Shown here: piece after piece, positions 1-7,192 of the stretch
Layout: the number at the start of each line of letters is the position of its first letter
How positions within the stretch are numbered: the stretch's first letter is position 1
Origin: Siphonobacter curvatus
GTDB lineage: Bacteria > Bacteroidota > Bacteroidia > Cytophagales > Spirosomataceae
Length of the DNA: 64,000 nucleotides
NCBI RefSeq assembly: GCF_002943425.1
Contig: NZ_PTRA01000001.1
Location: 1,240,001 to 1,304,000 of the forward strand
Direction of reading: 5' to 3'
Notes under the pieces: generated by a model
The model's database searches: none
What the model saw: the letters and a program-made list of their open reading frames with translations, nothing else
Told to the model about the DNA's origin: nothing
Translations under genes and position numbers: made by a program

Positions 1-776
1 TTGGTAATGATGGAAGAAAGATCAATACCGAGGTGTACAATGGTCTGGGCAATTTCGGGACGAATACCACTAATAATACACTCAGCCCCCATCAGACGCG
101 TAGCACTAACGGTTTTTATTAAATGTTGAGCGACCAGTGAGTCGACTGCCGGAACGCCAGAAATATCCAGAATAGCAATACTACTTTCGGAATTGACAAT
201 TTCGACGAGCAGGTTTTCCATCACAATTTGCGTGCGGGCACTGTCGAGGGTACCGATGATTGGCAGAGCAATGATGCCATCCCAAACCCGAATGATCGGC
301 GTAGAGATTTCAGCAATTTCATCCGTCTGGCGAAGAATGACTTCTTCCCGTCCTTGAATAAACGTTTCGAACGTAACGATTCCCAGGCTGTCGATGAGCT
401 TGCTAACTTCGAGTAATTCCTGATTAAGAAGTGCCAAATCAGTAATTTTCGTCCGTAAAACGGAAAAGATGGCGTCCTTCAGACTAAAGATGAATACCGC
501 CGTTTCGCGGGGCGTATAGCCCTGACGAGCCCGAGACAACGAAATACCCGCCAGAATTTCAAAGACGGGCTCAAAGTCCTGGGATTCAACTTGTGTACTA
601 TTGGCTTCGGTAAGGGTATGCAGTAACGCGTCAATCAATTCGATGGATTGCACACGTAAATCTTCGTTGGACATCAGATCTTCCCGTAACGTGGGATCTT
701 CCATCTGATTTTCCATCCATAGCTCTATTATTTGCTCCTTTTGCGACTGGAGCATTTTAATAGTACTTGCTTTCAT
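1..776 (-). CDS. RsbR-family stressosome STAS protein, 3' end cut by window edge
   Basis: Cytoplasmic stress-signalling co-antagonist of the RsbR type. Translating the complement from ATG at 776 gives at least 258 residues without a stop before base 1. The first ~150 residues match the helical RsbRD_N-type domain (LWMENQM, ARQGYTPRETAVFIFSLKDA). The rest is a STAS domain beginning near IIALPIIGTLDSAR. In B. subtilis RsbR two threonines of this domain are phosphorylated by the kinase RsbT. Here the first position appears as Ser (GVPAVDS) and the second stays Thr (RPEIAQT), a likeness judged from memory of the family. RsbS/RsbT-like partners would lie beyond base 1. A terminator separates it from pdhB upstream on the same strand. 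Family confident, precise role inferred. Confidence 0.85.
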   Translation of the reverse strand, partial: MKASTIKMLQSQKEQIIELWMENQMEDPTLREDLMSNEDLRVQSIELIDALLHTLTEANSTQVESQDFEPVFEILAGISLSRARQGYTPRETAVFIFSLKDAIFSVLRTKITDLALLNQELLEVSKLIDSLGIVTFETFIQGREEVILRQTDEIAEISTPIIRVWDGIIALPIIGTLDSARTQIVMENLLVEIVNSESSIAILDISGVPAVDSLVAQHLIKTVSATRLMGAECIISGIRPEIAQTIVHLGIDLSSIIT

Positions 777-916
777 AATGTTCAAAATTCTGAATTTAAG
801 GGTGTAAAGAAGACAACCGTTGCAGAGCCTTTTAGGTTTTGAAATAAATCGGGATGCCGGGAGCGTAAGTTAAGTAAACTTTGGTCGACTGCTGATGAAG
901 AGCAAAGTATTCAACT

Positions 917-953
917 AAAAAACCCCGCTTCGCTAACGAAAACGGGGTTTTAT
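917..953. terminator. Rho-independent terminator of pdhB
   Basis: An inverted repeat AAAACCCCG / CGGGGTTTT has a loop of about 15 nt and flanking A and T runs on both strands. It lies 20 nt past the pdhB stop and 140 nt before the rsbR-like start. Both genes are on minus, so it ends the pdhB transcript. Confidence 0.8.
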
Positions 954-972
954 CTACTAAGATGTATCGGTA

Positions 973-1956
973 CTAGTTACGGTAGAGTACTGATTTTACT
1001 GCTGAAACGACTCGCTTTGCGTTAGGAAGAACTTCTTCAATCAGCGTAGGAGCGTAGGGCAGGGGAACGTCACGGCTCGTGACGCGGGCAACGGGAGCGT
1101 CGAGGTAATCGAACGCGTAGCGTTGCAGGTGGTAAGCCACTTCGGCCGAAATAGAAGCCAGCGGAGCCGCTTCTTCGACAACAACGCAACGGTTGGTTTT
1201 CTTGATCGATTTCACTAAAGTGCCATAGTCAATCGGACGAACCGAACGAAGGTCAATCAGTTCCACGGAAATACCTTCTTTCTGTAATTCTTCGATGGCT
1301 GGCATCACGATCCGGGGGATCACTTTACCAAAGCTAACGATGGTTACGTCGGTTCCTTCCCGTTTCACGTCGGCTACGCCAATGGGGATCAGATATTCGC
1401 CATCGGGTACTTGGCCTTTGTCGCCGTACATCTGCTCCGATTCCATGAAAATGACCGGATCATTGTCGCGGATAGCTGATTTCAACAAACCTTTGGCATC
1501 CGCAGGATTGGAAGGAATCACCACTTTCAAACCCGGCGTATTGGCGTACCAGCTCTCGAAGTTCGACGAGTGCTGGGCTGCCAGCTGACCGGCGTTTCCG
1601 GTAGGGCCGCGGAATACGATCGGAGCATTGTACTGACCGCCAGACATTTCATAGATCTTAGCAGCCGAGTTGATCACCTGATCAATAGCTACCAGCGAAA
1701 AGTTAAACGTCATGAACTCAATGATCGGACGCAAACCATTGGCCGCCGCTCCTACGCCGATACCGGCGAAGCCTAACTCGGCAATGGGTGTATCGATTAC
1801 GCGTTCCGGTCCGAATTCGTCAAGCATCCCTTGAGATACCTTGTACGCACCATTGTATTCAGCAACTTCTTCGCCCATCAAAAAAACGCGGGGATCACGT
1901 CGCATTTCCTCGCTCATGGCTTCGCGGAGAGCCTCCCGAAATTGTAATTCTCTCAT
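973..1956 (-). CDS. pdhB: Pyruvate dehydrogenase E1 component, beta subunit
   Basis: Beta subunit of the heterotetrameric thiamine-diphosphate pyruvate (or branched-chain 2-oxoacid) dehydrogenase E1, which decarboxylates the oxoacid and passes the acyl group to E2 lipoate. The 327 residues are the usual size for a stand-alone beta subunit. Family motifs include MGEEVAEYNGAYKVSQG near residue 27, RVIDTPIAELGFAGIGVGAA, the EFMTFNF segment and a C-terminal transketolase domain with DLRSVRPID and VVVEEA. The ATG at 1956 is preferred over a TTG two codons upstream. The -7 box at 2007-2014 lies about 50 nt upstream. No alpha-subunit or E2 gene is adjacent, so the complex is encoded at scattered loci. 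Pyruvate is favoured as substrate by similarity to PdhB (IYEMSGGQYNAPIVFRGP). Confidence 0.93.
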   Translation of the reverse strand: MRELQFREALREAMSEEMRRDPRVFLMGEEVAEYNGAYKVSQGMLDEFGPERVIDTPIAELGFAGIGVGAAANGLRPIIEFMTFNFSLVAIDQVINSAAKIYEMSGGQYNAPIVFRGPTGNAGQLAAQHSSNFESWYANTPGLKVVIPSNPADAKGLLKSAIRDNDPVIFMESEQMYGDKGQVPDGEYLIPIGVADVKREGTDVTIVSFGKVIPRIVMPAIEELQKEGISVELIDLRSVRPIDYGTLVKSIKKTNRCVVVEEAAPLASISAEVAYHLQRYAFDYLDAPVARVTSRDVPLPYAPTLIEEVLPNAKRVVSAVKSVLYRN

Positions 1957-2576
1957 GTTCAAAGTTTCTGTCGTATGTCCAGCTTGAATGTCTTCGTAAA
2001 GACCTTCAAAATTAGGAATGGATCAGCAATTGACAAGGTTTCTGCCCCATGATTCCCCATTTATCGTTAAACTTTTACTGGAAGTCCCGTCTAAATTTCT
2101 GGGAAAAGCAGTCTTATGACTAAAAAATAGGGAATAAAAAGGGAGGTCGGTAAAATAAATTTTTTTAAAATATAACTATTGCATTATAAAGTAATATTAA
2201 ACATTGACAATTTTGATTTTTTTTTGTTACTTTGAGAAGAGATTTTAGTAGAATTTTATGCTTACGTTTTTAAGTCGGCTAAGCTTTTCTAACCGGGCGA
2301 TGCGGTGACTTGAAACAAATTACCCCCCTCCATTGAACTGAAAACGGGATGAACGAGCCGCCGTTCGATCCTTTGAGTGCCTCGGTAAGATTCTGTTGAT
2401 CAGGTCTTGCCAACGTTGCGTATTCGGTCTCACGAATATGCAGAAGAGTTAGACTTTGTCGTCAGTGAGTTGGATCCAGAATTAAAGCTGGAAAAGCCAA
2501 TGAGCTGATCAGGAATGTCGACTGAGTTATTGGCCATTTCAAGTTTCATAGTTCAATCATTTTAATCCGGAATGTT
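1957..2576. other. Intergenic region with two promoters and no convincing gene
   Basis: About 620 nt. The left end holds the pdhB promoter. AT-rich DNA with a plus-strand promoter-like TTGTTACTTTG at 2225-2234 follows. Downstream are only fragments of possible coding sequence: a 16-codon ORF from ATG 2349 to 2399, and a frame at 2389-2508 offset by one base that reads like protein but lacks a start. This could be a long leader of the thioredoxin-like gene or a decayed small gene. Confidence 0.5.
2007..2036 (-). promoter_or_regulatory. Promoter of pdhB
   Basis: On the minus strand TTG (2034-2036) is followed after 19 nt by TAATTTTG (2007-2014). This matches the Bacteroidota pattern of -33 TTG and -7 TAnnTTTG. 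The predicted start of transcription, near 2000, leaves a leader of about 45 nt. Confidence 0.6.
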
Positions 2577-2882
2577 ATGACTTTGGAAGAATTTCTCCAG
2601 AGCGAAGAGTGCGTGCTGATGTTGATTTTTCAACAATACAGCCCCTCGGTAAGCCAGGCTGAACGAGTGCTGGAAAGCTTCGTAAGTCAGCACCCTAAAG
2701 ACGCTCGTTTGCTACGAGTAGCTTGTGGCACAGAAGATGAATTATTTAAACGGTATAAAATTCGCTCGAATCCAACCGTGTTGGGCTTGCGTAAGGGTCG
2801 GGAAATCTGGCGGCATGAAGGATGTGCCGATGCCCAGACGATGGATCAGGTAGAATCTCGTTTGGTAGGGAATCACGTCTAA
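2577..2882 (+). CDS. Thioredoxin-fold protein lacking the CxxC motif
   Basis: A 101-residue cytoplasmic protein with a thioredoxin-like outline: beta strand VLMLIFQQYSPSVSQAERVLESF, a second strand DARLLRVACGTEDELFKRYKI, the cis-proline strand SNPTVLGLRKGREIWRHEG, and a C-terminal helix. The place of the usual WCGPC is taken by QYSPSVSQ, so there is no redox dithiol. The only cysteines are at residues about 12, 50 and 83. It is therefore unlikely to be a disulfide reductase and may be a binding or adaptor domain. ATG start, no signal peptide. It precedes the GH3-like gene by 56 nt but that gene has its own promoter. Confidence 0.7.
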   Translation: MTLEEFLQSEECVLMLIFQQYSPSVSQAERVLESFVSQHPKDARLLRVACGTEDELFKRYKIRSNPTVLGLRKGREIWRHEGCADAQTMDQVESRLVGNHV

Positions 2883-2907
2883 CTGGTCGAACAACCCAAA
2901 GTTTACG

Positions 2908-2915
2908 TACTTTTG
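2908..2915 (+). promoter_or_regulatory. -7 promoter box of the GH3-like gene
   Basis: TACTTTTG is an exact TAnnTTTG. It sits 24 nt before ATG 2939, just downstream of the thioredoxin-like stop. No clear -33 TTTG was found. Confidence 0.5.
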
Positions 2916-2938
2916 CAGACAGAGCAATTGTCTAGTAC

Positions 2939-4438
2939 ATGGTACCCATTCGGTCAGTTTTAGCAAAGCCCGTCGCGGCCTGGGTTATATCAAAGCGTCG
3001 TCAGTGGGAACGTAAACCCGCTGAAACGCAGCAGTTTTGGTTAAATAAATTACTGGATTCCGCCCGGAACACCGAGTTTGGGCGGAATCACTTTTTTAAA
3101 GACATTCACTCCCACGCTGATTTTCAGCAGGCTGTACCCATTCGGGACTACGAAGCTCTGAAACCTTACGTAGAGAAAGTAACCCACGGCGAGCCGGATA
3201 TTCTCTGGCCCGGCAAGCCCCTATACTTCGCTAAAACTTCGGGTACTACGTCAGGAATTAAATACATTCCCTTATCCAAAGAATCCATCGGATTTCACAT
3301 CAACGGAGCCCGCGATGCCCTGTTGAGCTATATTCACGAAACGGGACGCTCGGAGTTTCTGGATAAGAAACTCATTTTTCTTTCGGGAAGTCCGGAAATG
3401 ACGACTAAACACGGGATTCACGTGGGTCGCCTTTCCGGCATTTCCAATCACCACGTTCCGGGCTACCTGCGAACCAATCAGCTGCCCAGCTGGGAAACCA
3501 ATTGCATTGACGACTGGGAGACCAAGCTCGACCGGATCATTGACGAGACTATTCACCAGCCCATGTCACTCATCTCGGGTATTCCGCCCTGGGTGCAGAT
3601 GTACTTTGATCGGATTCAGGCCCGTACGGGTAAGAAAATTAAGGATGTGTTTCCGGATTTTCAGGTGTTTGTATACGGCGGCGTAAATTTCGAGCCGTAC
3701 CGAGCCAAGCTATACGATTCCATCGGCAAGAAAATCGATTCCATTGAGACGTATCCGGCTTCGGAAGGCTTCATTGCCTATCAGGATAGTCAGGTGCATC
3801 CGGGTCTGCTGATGTTACTCAATCAGGGTATTTTCTACGAGTTTATACCGGTGGAGGAATTTTTCACGGAGAAGCCCCGGCGCCTGAGCATTGGCGAAGT
3901 GGAAGTAGGCAAGAACTACGCCGTGATCATGAATACCAACGCTGGCCTGTGGGCCTACAACATTGGAGATACGGTGAAGTTCGTTTCCAAGGATCCGTAT
4001 CGGATTATTGTAACGGGACGGATCAAACACTTCATTTCGGCATTTGGCGAGCACGTGATTGGGGAGGAAGTAGAAAAAGCGATGGCCTACGCCGTAAGTC
4101 GTCAGCCCGAAACGCAGGTGGTGGAATTTACAGTAGCTCCGCAGGTAGCCCCCCCGGAGGGCGGTTTGCCGTACCACGAGTGGCTGATTGAGTTTGCCAA
4201 TCCGCCGCATGATCTGGAGCAGTTCCGCCAGGATCTGGATACAAACCTGACCAAGCTCAACGTGTACTACGACGATTTGATCAGCGGAAATATTCTACAG
4301 CGTCTTCAATTGACGTCCTTACGGCGGGGAGCCTTTATTGAGTTTATGAAAAGCCAGGGCAAGTTGGGCGGACAGAATAAAGTACCTCGCCTAGCCAATG
4401 ACCGTACGGTTGCGGATCAGCTCAAACCACTGGTATAA
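2939..4438 (+). CDS. GH3 auxin-responsive promoter family acyl-adenylating protein
   Basis: A 499-residue protein of the GH3 family, ANL-fold enzymes that adenylate a carboxylic acid and, in plants, conjugate it to an amino acid. Visible motifs are the nucleotide-binding loop FAKTSGTTSGIKYIPLS near residue 100, the YPASEGFIAYQ motif near 273, YNIGDTVKFVS near 340 and ITGRIKHFISAFGEHV-like residues near 355. Length is typical of the bacterial GH3 proteins widespread in Bacteroidota, whose substrate is unknown. ATG start with a promoter box 24 nt upstream. dxr follows after 40 nt and probably shares the transcript. Family assignment is firm, substrate not inferable. Confidence 0.88.
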   Translation: MVPIRSVLAKPVAAWVISKRRQWERKPAETQQFWLNKLLDSARNTEFGRNHFFKDIHSHADFQQAVPIRDYEALKPYVEKVTHGEPDILWPGKPLYFAKTSGTTSGIKYIPLSKESIGFHINGARDALLSYIHETGRSEFLDKKLIFLSGSPEMTTKHGIHVGRLSGISNHHVPGYLRTNQLPSWETNCIDDWETKLDRIIDETIHQPMSLISGIPPWVQMYFDRIQARTGKKIKDVFPDFQVFVYGGVNFEPYRAKLYDSIGKKIDSIETYPASEGFIAYQDSQVHPGLLMLLNQGIFYEFIPVEEFFTEKPRRLSIGEVEVGKNYAVIMNTNAGLWAYNIGDTVKFVSKDPYRIIVTGRIKHFISAFGEHVIGEEVEKAMAYAVSRQPETQVVEFTVAPQVAPPEGGLPYHEWLIEFANPPHDLEQFRQDLDTNLTKLNVYYDDLISGNILQRLQLTSLRRGAFIEFMKSQGKLGGQNKVPRLANDRTVADQLKPLV

Positions 4439-4478
4439 AACGTAGCGAAAGCCCCCATTTAAAAGAGTACCCATTCGT

Positions 4479-5648
4479 ATGCAAAAACGGAATATTGCCA
4501 TTCTGGGCTCAACCGGCTCTATTGGTACGCAGGCCCTAGACGTCGTGCGGAGTCACCCGGAAGCTTTTCAGGTAGAAGTCTTATCTGCTCAAAATAACGC
4601 AGCTTTACTCATTGAACAGGCGGCTGAGTTCAAGCCGAATGTAGTGGTAATTGGGAATGAAGATCTTTTTCCAACAGTTCAGTCCGCTCTGGAATCACTG
4701 GATATAAAAGTCTACTGCGGAATTCAGGCCCTGGCCAGCGTCGTTCAGATGGAAAGTATTGATCTGGTCCTGACCTCCATGGTAGGGTACGCCGGCTTGT
4801 TACCCACGCTGAAAGCCATCGAAGCCGGGAAGTCCATCGCTTTGGCGAATAAAGAAACGCTGGTCGTGGCAGGGGAGCTGGTTACAGAAGCCGCCCGGAA
4901 AAAAGGCATCAATATTTACCCCGTCGATTCCGAGCATTCGGCCATTTTTCAGTGTCTGGTCGGAGAGTTTCATAATCCCATCGAGAAGATCATTCTGACC
5001 GCTTCCGGCGGACCTTTTCGCGGAAAAGACCGGGAGTTTCTGAAAACCGTCACCAAAGCTCAGGCCCTGAAACACCCCAACTGGGTGATGGGAGCCAAGA
5101 TTACGATCGACTCCGCCAGTCTGATGAACAAAGGCCTGGAAGTCATTGAAGCGAAGTGGCTGTTTGGCCTCGAAGCTCCGCAGATCGAGGTAGTGGTACA
5201 TCCGCAAAGCATCATCCATTCCCTCGTCCAGTTCGAAGACGGTTCCATGAAGGCTCAGATGGGTTTACCCGATATGCGTTTGCCCATTCAGTTTGCTCTG
5301 GGGTACCCCAACCGAATGCCTTCGGATTTTCCCCGCTTCAACTTCATGGATTACCCGACCCTCAGTTTCGAACAGCCGGATGCCAAGACCTTCCGCAATC
5401 TGGCCCTGGCTTACGCCGCCCTCGAACGCGGGGGGAACGCCTGCTGCATTCTCAATGCGGCCAATGAAGTAGCAGTAGCCGAGTTTCTGAACGATCGGAT
5501 TGGTTTTCTGGAAATGTCGGACCTGATTGGCGAATGTCTGGAAAGGGTGTCGTATCAGGCGAATCCCAGCTACGAAGATTACGTACAGACGGATACGGAA
5601 ACGCGTCGTTTAGCGGCTGAGTTACTAAAATCACACTCTCTATACTAA
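4479..5648 (+). CDS. dxr: 1-deoxy-D-xylulose 5-phosphate reductoisomerase
   Basis: Second step of the MEP isoprenoid pathway: NADPH- and Mg/Mn-dependent conversion of DXP to 2-C-methyl-D-erythritol 4-phosphate in the cytoplasm. The N-terminal Rossmann motif GSTGSIGTQALDVV begins at residue 9. ALANKETLVVAGELV (near 120), the metal-binding VDSEHSAIFQ (near 148), SASLMNKGLEVIEA (near 210), HPQSIIHSLVQF and DMRLPIQFAL follow in family order. 389 residues is the standard length. It is 40 nt downstream of the GH3-like gene and 16 nt upstream of the mutarotase-like gene, so a plus-strand operon is likely. Confidence 0.97.
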   Translation: MQKRNIAILGSTGSIGTQALDVVRSHPEAFQVEVLSAQNNAALLIEQAAEFKPNVVVIGNEDLFPTVQSALESLDIKVYCGIQALASVVQMESIDLVLTSMVGYAGLLPTLKAIEAGKSIALANKETLVVAGELVTEAARKKGINIYPVDSEHSAIFQCLVGEFHNPIEKIILTASGGPFRGKDREFLKTVTKAQALKHPNWVMGAKITIDSASLMNKGLEVIEAKWLFGLEAPQIEVVVHPQSIIHSLVQFEDGSMKAQMGLPDMRLPIQFALGYPNRMPSDFPRFNFMDYPTLSFEQPDAKTFRNLALAYAALERGGNACCILNAANEVAVAEFLNDRIGFLEMSDLIGECLERVSYQANPSYEDYVQTDTETRRLAAELLKSHSLY

Positions 5649-5664
5649 TTAACTGTATTGTTGA

Positions 5665-5994
5665 ATGAAACGCTATACCCTGGCTCTTGACCTGGTAGAT
5701 GATCCCACTTTGATTGCTGAATACGAACACTACCACGAAGCCATCTGGCCGGAAATTAAGGAAAGTATTCTCGGGCAGGAAGTAACGGCGATGGAAATCT
5801 ACCGGACGGGTAATCGCCTGTTCATGATTATGGAAGTGACGGATCAATTTTCGTTTGAAGCGAAAGCTGCCGCCGACGCCGCCAATCCGAGAGTACAGGA
5901 CTGGGAGCAACTGATGTGGAAATACCAACAGGCCATTCCCTCCGCCCAACCCGGTGAAAAATGGGTACTGATGAAAAAAATATTTGCATTATAA
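5665..5994 (+). CDS. L-rhamnose mutarotase-like protein (RhaM/DUF718 family)
   Basis: A 109-residue dimeric alpha+beta-barrel type protein. RhaM interconverts anomers of L-rhamnose, and FucU-like relatives act on other deoxysugars. Family features seen are KRYTLALDLVDDPTLIAEYEHYHEAIWPEIKESI, including the conserved Tyr-His pair HYHEAIWPEI, then EIYRTGNRLFMIMEV, and the C-terminal WEQLMWKYQQAIP with PGEKWVLMKKIFAL. It sits 16 nt after dxr and 7 nt before the IMPACT-family gene, not in a rhamnose operon, though a GH106 rhamnosidase lies at 33 kb. Substrate inferred from family only. Confidence 0.85.
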   Translation: MKRYTLALDLVDDPTLIAEYEHYHEAIWPEIKESILGQEVTAMEIYRTGNRLFMIMEVTDQFSFEAKAAADAANPRVQDWEQLMWKYQQAIPSAQPGEKWVLMKKIFAL

Positions 5995-6001
5995 ATTGTT
6001 G

Positions 6002-6619
6002 ATGACCGAAGCAGACGATACCTATCAAACCATTGAGGCACCGGCGGAAGGCCTGTTCAAGGACAAAGGCAGTAAATTCATCGGTTACGCCTATCCTTTG
6101 GCAAACGAAGAGGAAGTCAAACAATACATAGCCGAATTGCGAGAGCTACACCCCAAAGCCCGGCACTATTGCTGGGCCTATCGGCTGAGTCCAGACCGGA
6201 CGGTCTTTCGCGTGAATGATGATGGTGAACCTTCCGGATCGGCGGGGAAGCCCATTCTGAATACACTTTTATCGAATAATCTGACCAATATTTTAGTAGT
6301 GGTGGTTCGTTATTTCGGCGGTACGCTATTGGGTGTGCCGGGCTTAATTAACGCGTACAAACAGGCCACGCAGGAAGCCATTCATGCGGCAACTACTGTA
6401 GAAAAAACGGTTAATGAAGTATATCGGATTGATTTCGATTATTTGCAAATGAACGATGTCATGAAGGTGATGAAAGATGACAACGTACGCATTTTGAATC
6501 AGCAATTCGATAATCAGTGTAGTTTGAAGTTTATGGTTCGGAAGGCTTTATCGGAGTTTATCTTGGGAAAGCTGGAGAAAGTAGAGGGGATAGGGGTTGA
6601 ATGTATTGAAACAGTATAA
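6002..6619 (+). CDS. IMPACT/YigZ family protein
   Basis: A 205-residue cytoplasmic protein of the YigZ/IMPACT (UPF0029) family, linked to translation control or ribosome-associated functions. The exact bacterial role is unsettled. The N-terminal domain shows the signature KARHYCWAYRL, DDGEPSGSAGKPILNTL and VVVVRYFGGTLLGVPGLINAYKQA between residues about 52 and 125. The C-terminal ferredoxin-like DUF1949-type half follows. ATG 6002 is preferred over an in-frame TTG at 5984 that overlaps the mutarotase end. It is the last gene of the plus-strand run from the GH3-like gene; no strong terminator directly follows. Confidence 0.92.
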   Translation: MTEADDTYQTIEAPAEGLFKDKGSKFIGYAYPLANEEEVKQYIAELRELHPKARHYCWAYRLSPDRTVFRVNDDGEPSGSAGKPILNTLLSNNLTNILVVVVRYFGGTLLGVPGLINAYKQATQEAIHAATTVEKTVNEVYRIDFDYLQMNDVMKVMKDDNVRILNQQFDNQCSLKFMVRKALSEFILGKLEKVEGIGVECIETV

Positions 6620-6796
6620 AGCCTTTAAGAAATCTACTTTCGACTTCAAGATAAATTTATAATTATTCTGAGAAATAAAATACCTATTTTGAGAAAATAA
6701 AGCACAGGTTGAGGTAAAAGAACCCTACTATTATCTGCTTTTATATTGAATAATAAACTGATTATCAGAATTTTATTTAAAATGAAAAGCTAAAAC

Positions 6797-6804
6797 TATC
6801 TTTG
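6797..6804 (+). promoter_or_regulatory. Orphan -7 box with no gene downstream
   Basis: TATCTTTG matches TAnnTTTG exactly in a gene-free region. The first downstream ATG (6838) is followed at once by TGA. No clear -33 element. Confidence 0.3.
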
Positions 6805-7152
6805 GCATAAAGCTTTTACCGTTATACGCGTAAACCAAATGTGATAAAACGAAAAACGAAGCACTTGTTTAACTGAGAAAATCCCTGAGGAATTTCAAAA
6901 AGTTTAGATAAGGTCATCTCGTCATTCCATGAATAGAGGTTACGACCGTTACTATGGAATGAATACTGGAACCCCTTCATATTGATCACGAAATACACAA
7001 GAGATTAGGTTTGAGTACTTGTTAGTTCGACTCCTGAGAGTAAAGCAATAGAAGAAAGGAATACCGGAGAGACAAGCTTCCAGTCGTAAAGGGAAAGATG
7101 AGTCACCGTTGAAGTGCTCTAGATACTTTTCCAAGCGTTAGGTTTTTTTGAG

Positions 7153-7189
7153 AAGTGGCCAGTGATAACTGACCACTTTTCCTTTTTTA
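7153..7189 (+). terminator. Hairpin terminator between the orphan promoter region and feoB
   Basis: AAGTGGCCAGT (7153-7163) pairs with ACTGACCACTT (7168-7178) with one G-U pair and a GATA loop. The plus strand continues TTCCTTTTTT, so termination is best on plus. On minus it lies 14 nt past the feoB stop but lacks a U-run there; it may still help end feoB mRNA. Confidence 0.6.
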
Positions 7190-7192
7190 TGG

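Larger units (their letters stand above)
6620..7192. other. 573-nt AT-rich intergenic region, possible ncRNA
   Basis: No ORF here looks like protein. It holds an exact -7 box on plus at 6797-6804 and a hairpin with a plus-strand T-run at 7153-7189, which together could bound a ~380-nt untranslated transcript. Otherwise I see nothing recognisable. Confidence 0.4.

Noticed and set aside
5984-6001. TTG start of the IMPACT-family gene overlapping the mutarotase end
   Set aside because: ATG 6002 is close and avoids the overlap.
6952-7134. 60-codon minus-strand ORF in the gap before feoB
   Set aside because: No domain, no promoter, atypical composition; region better read as non-coding.
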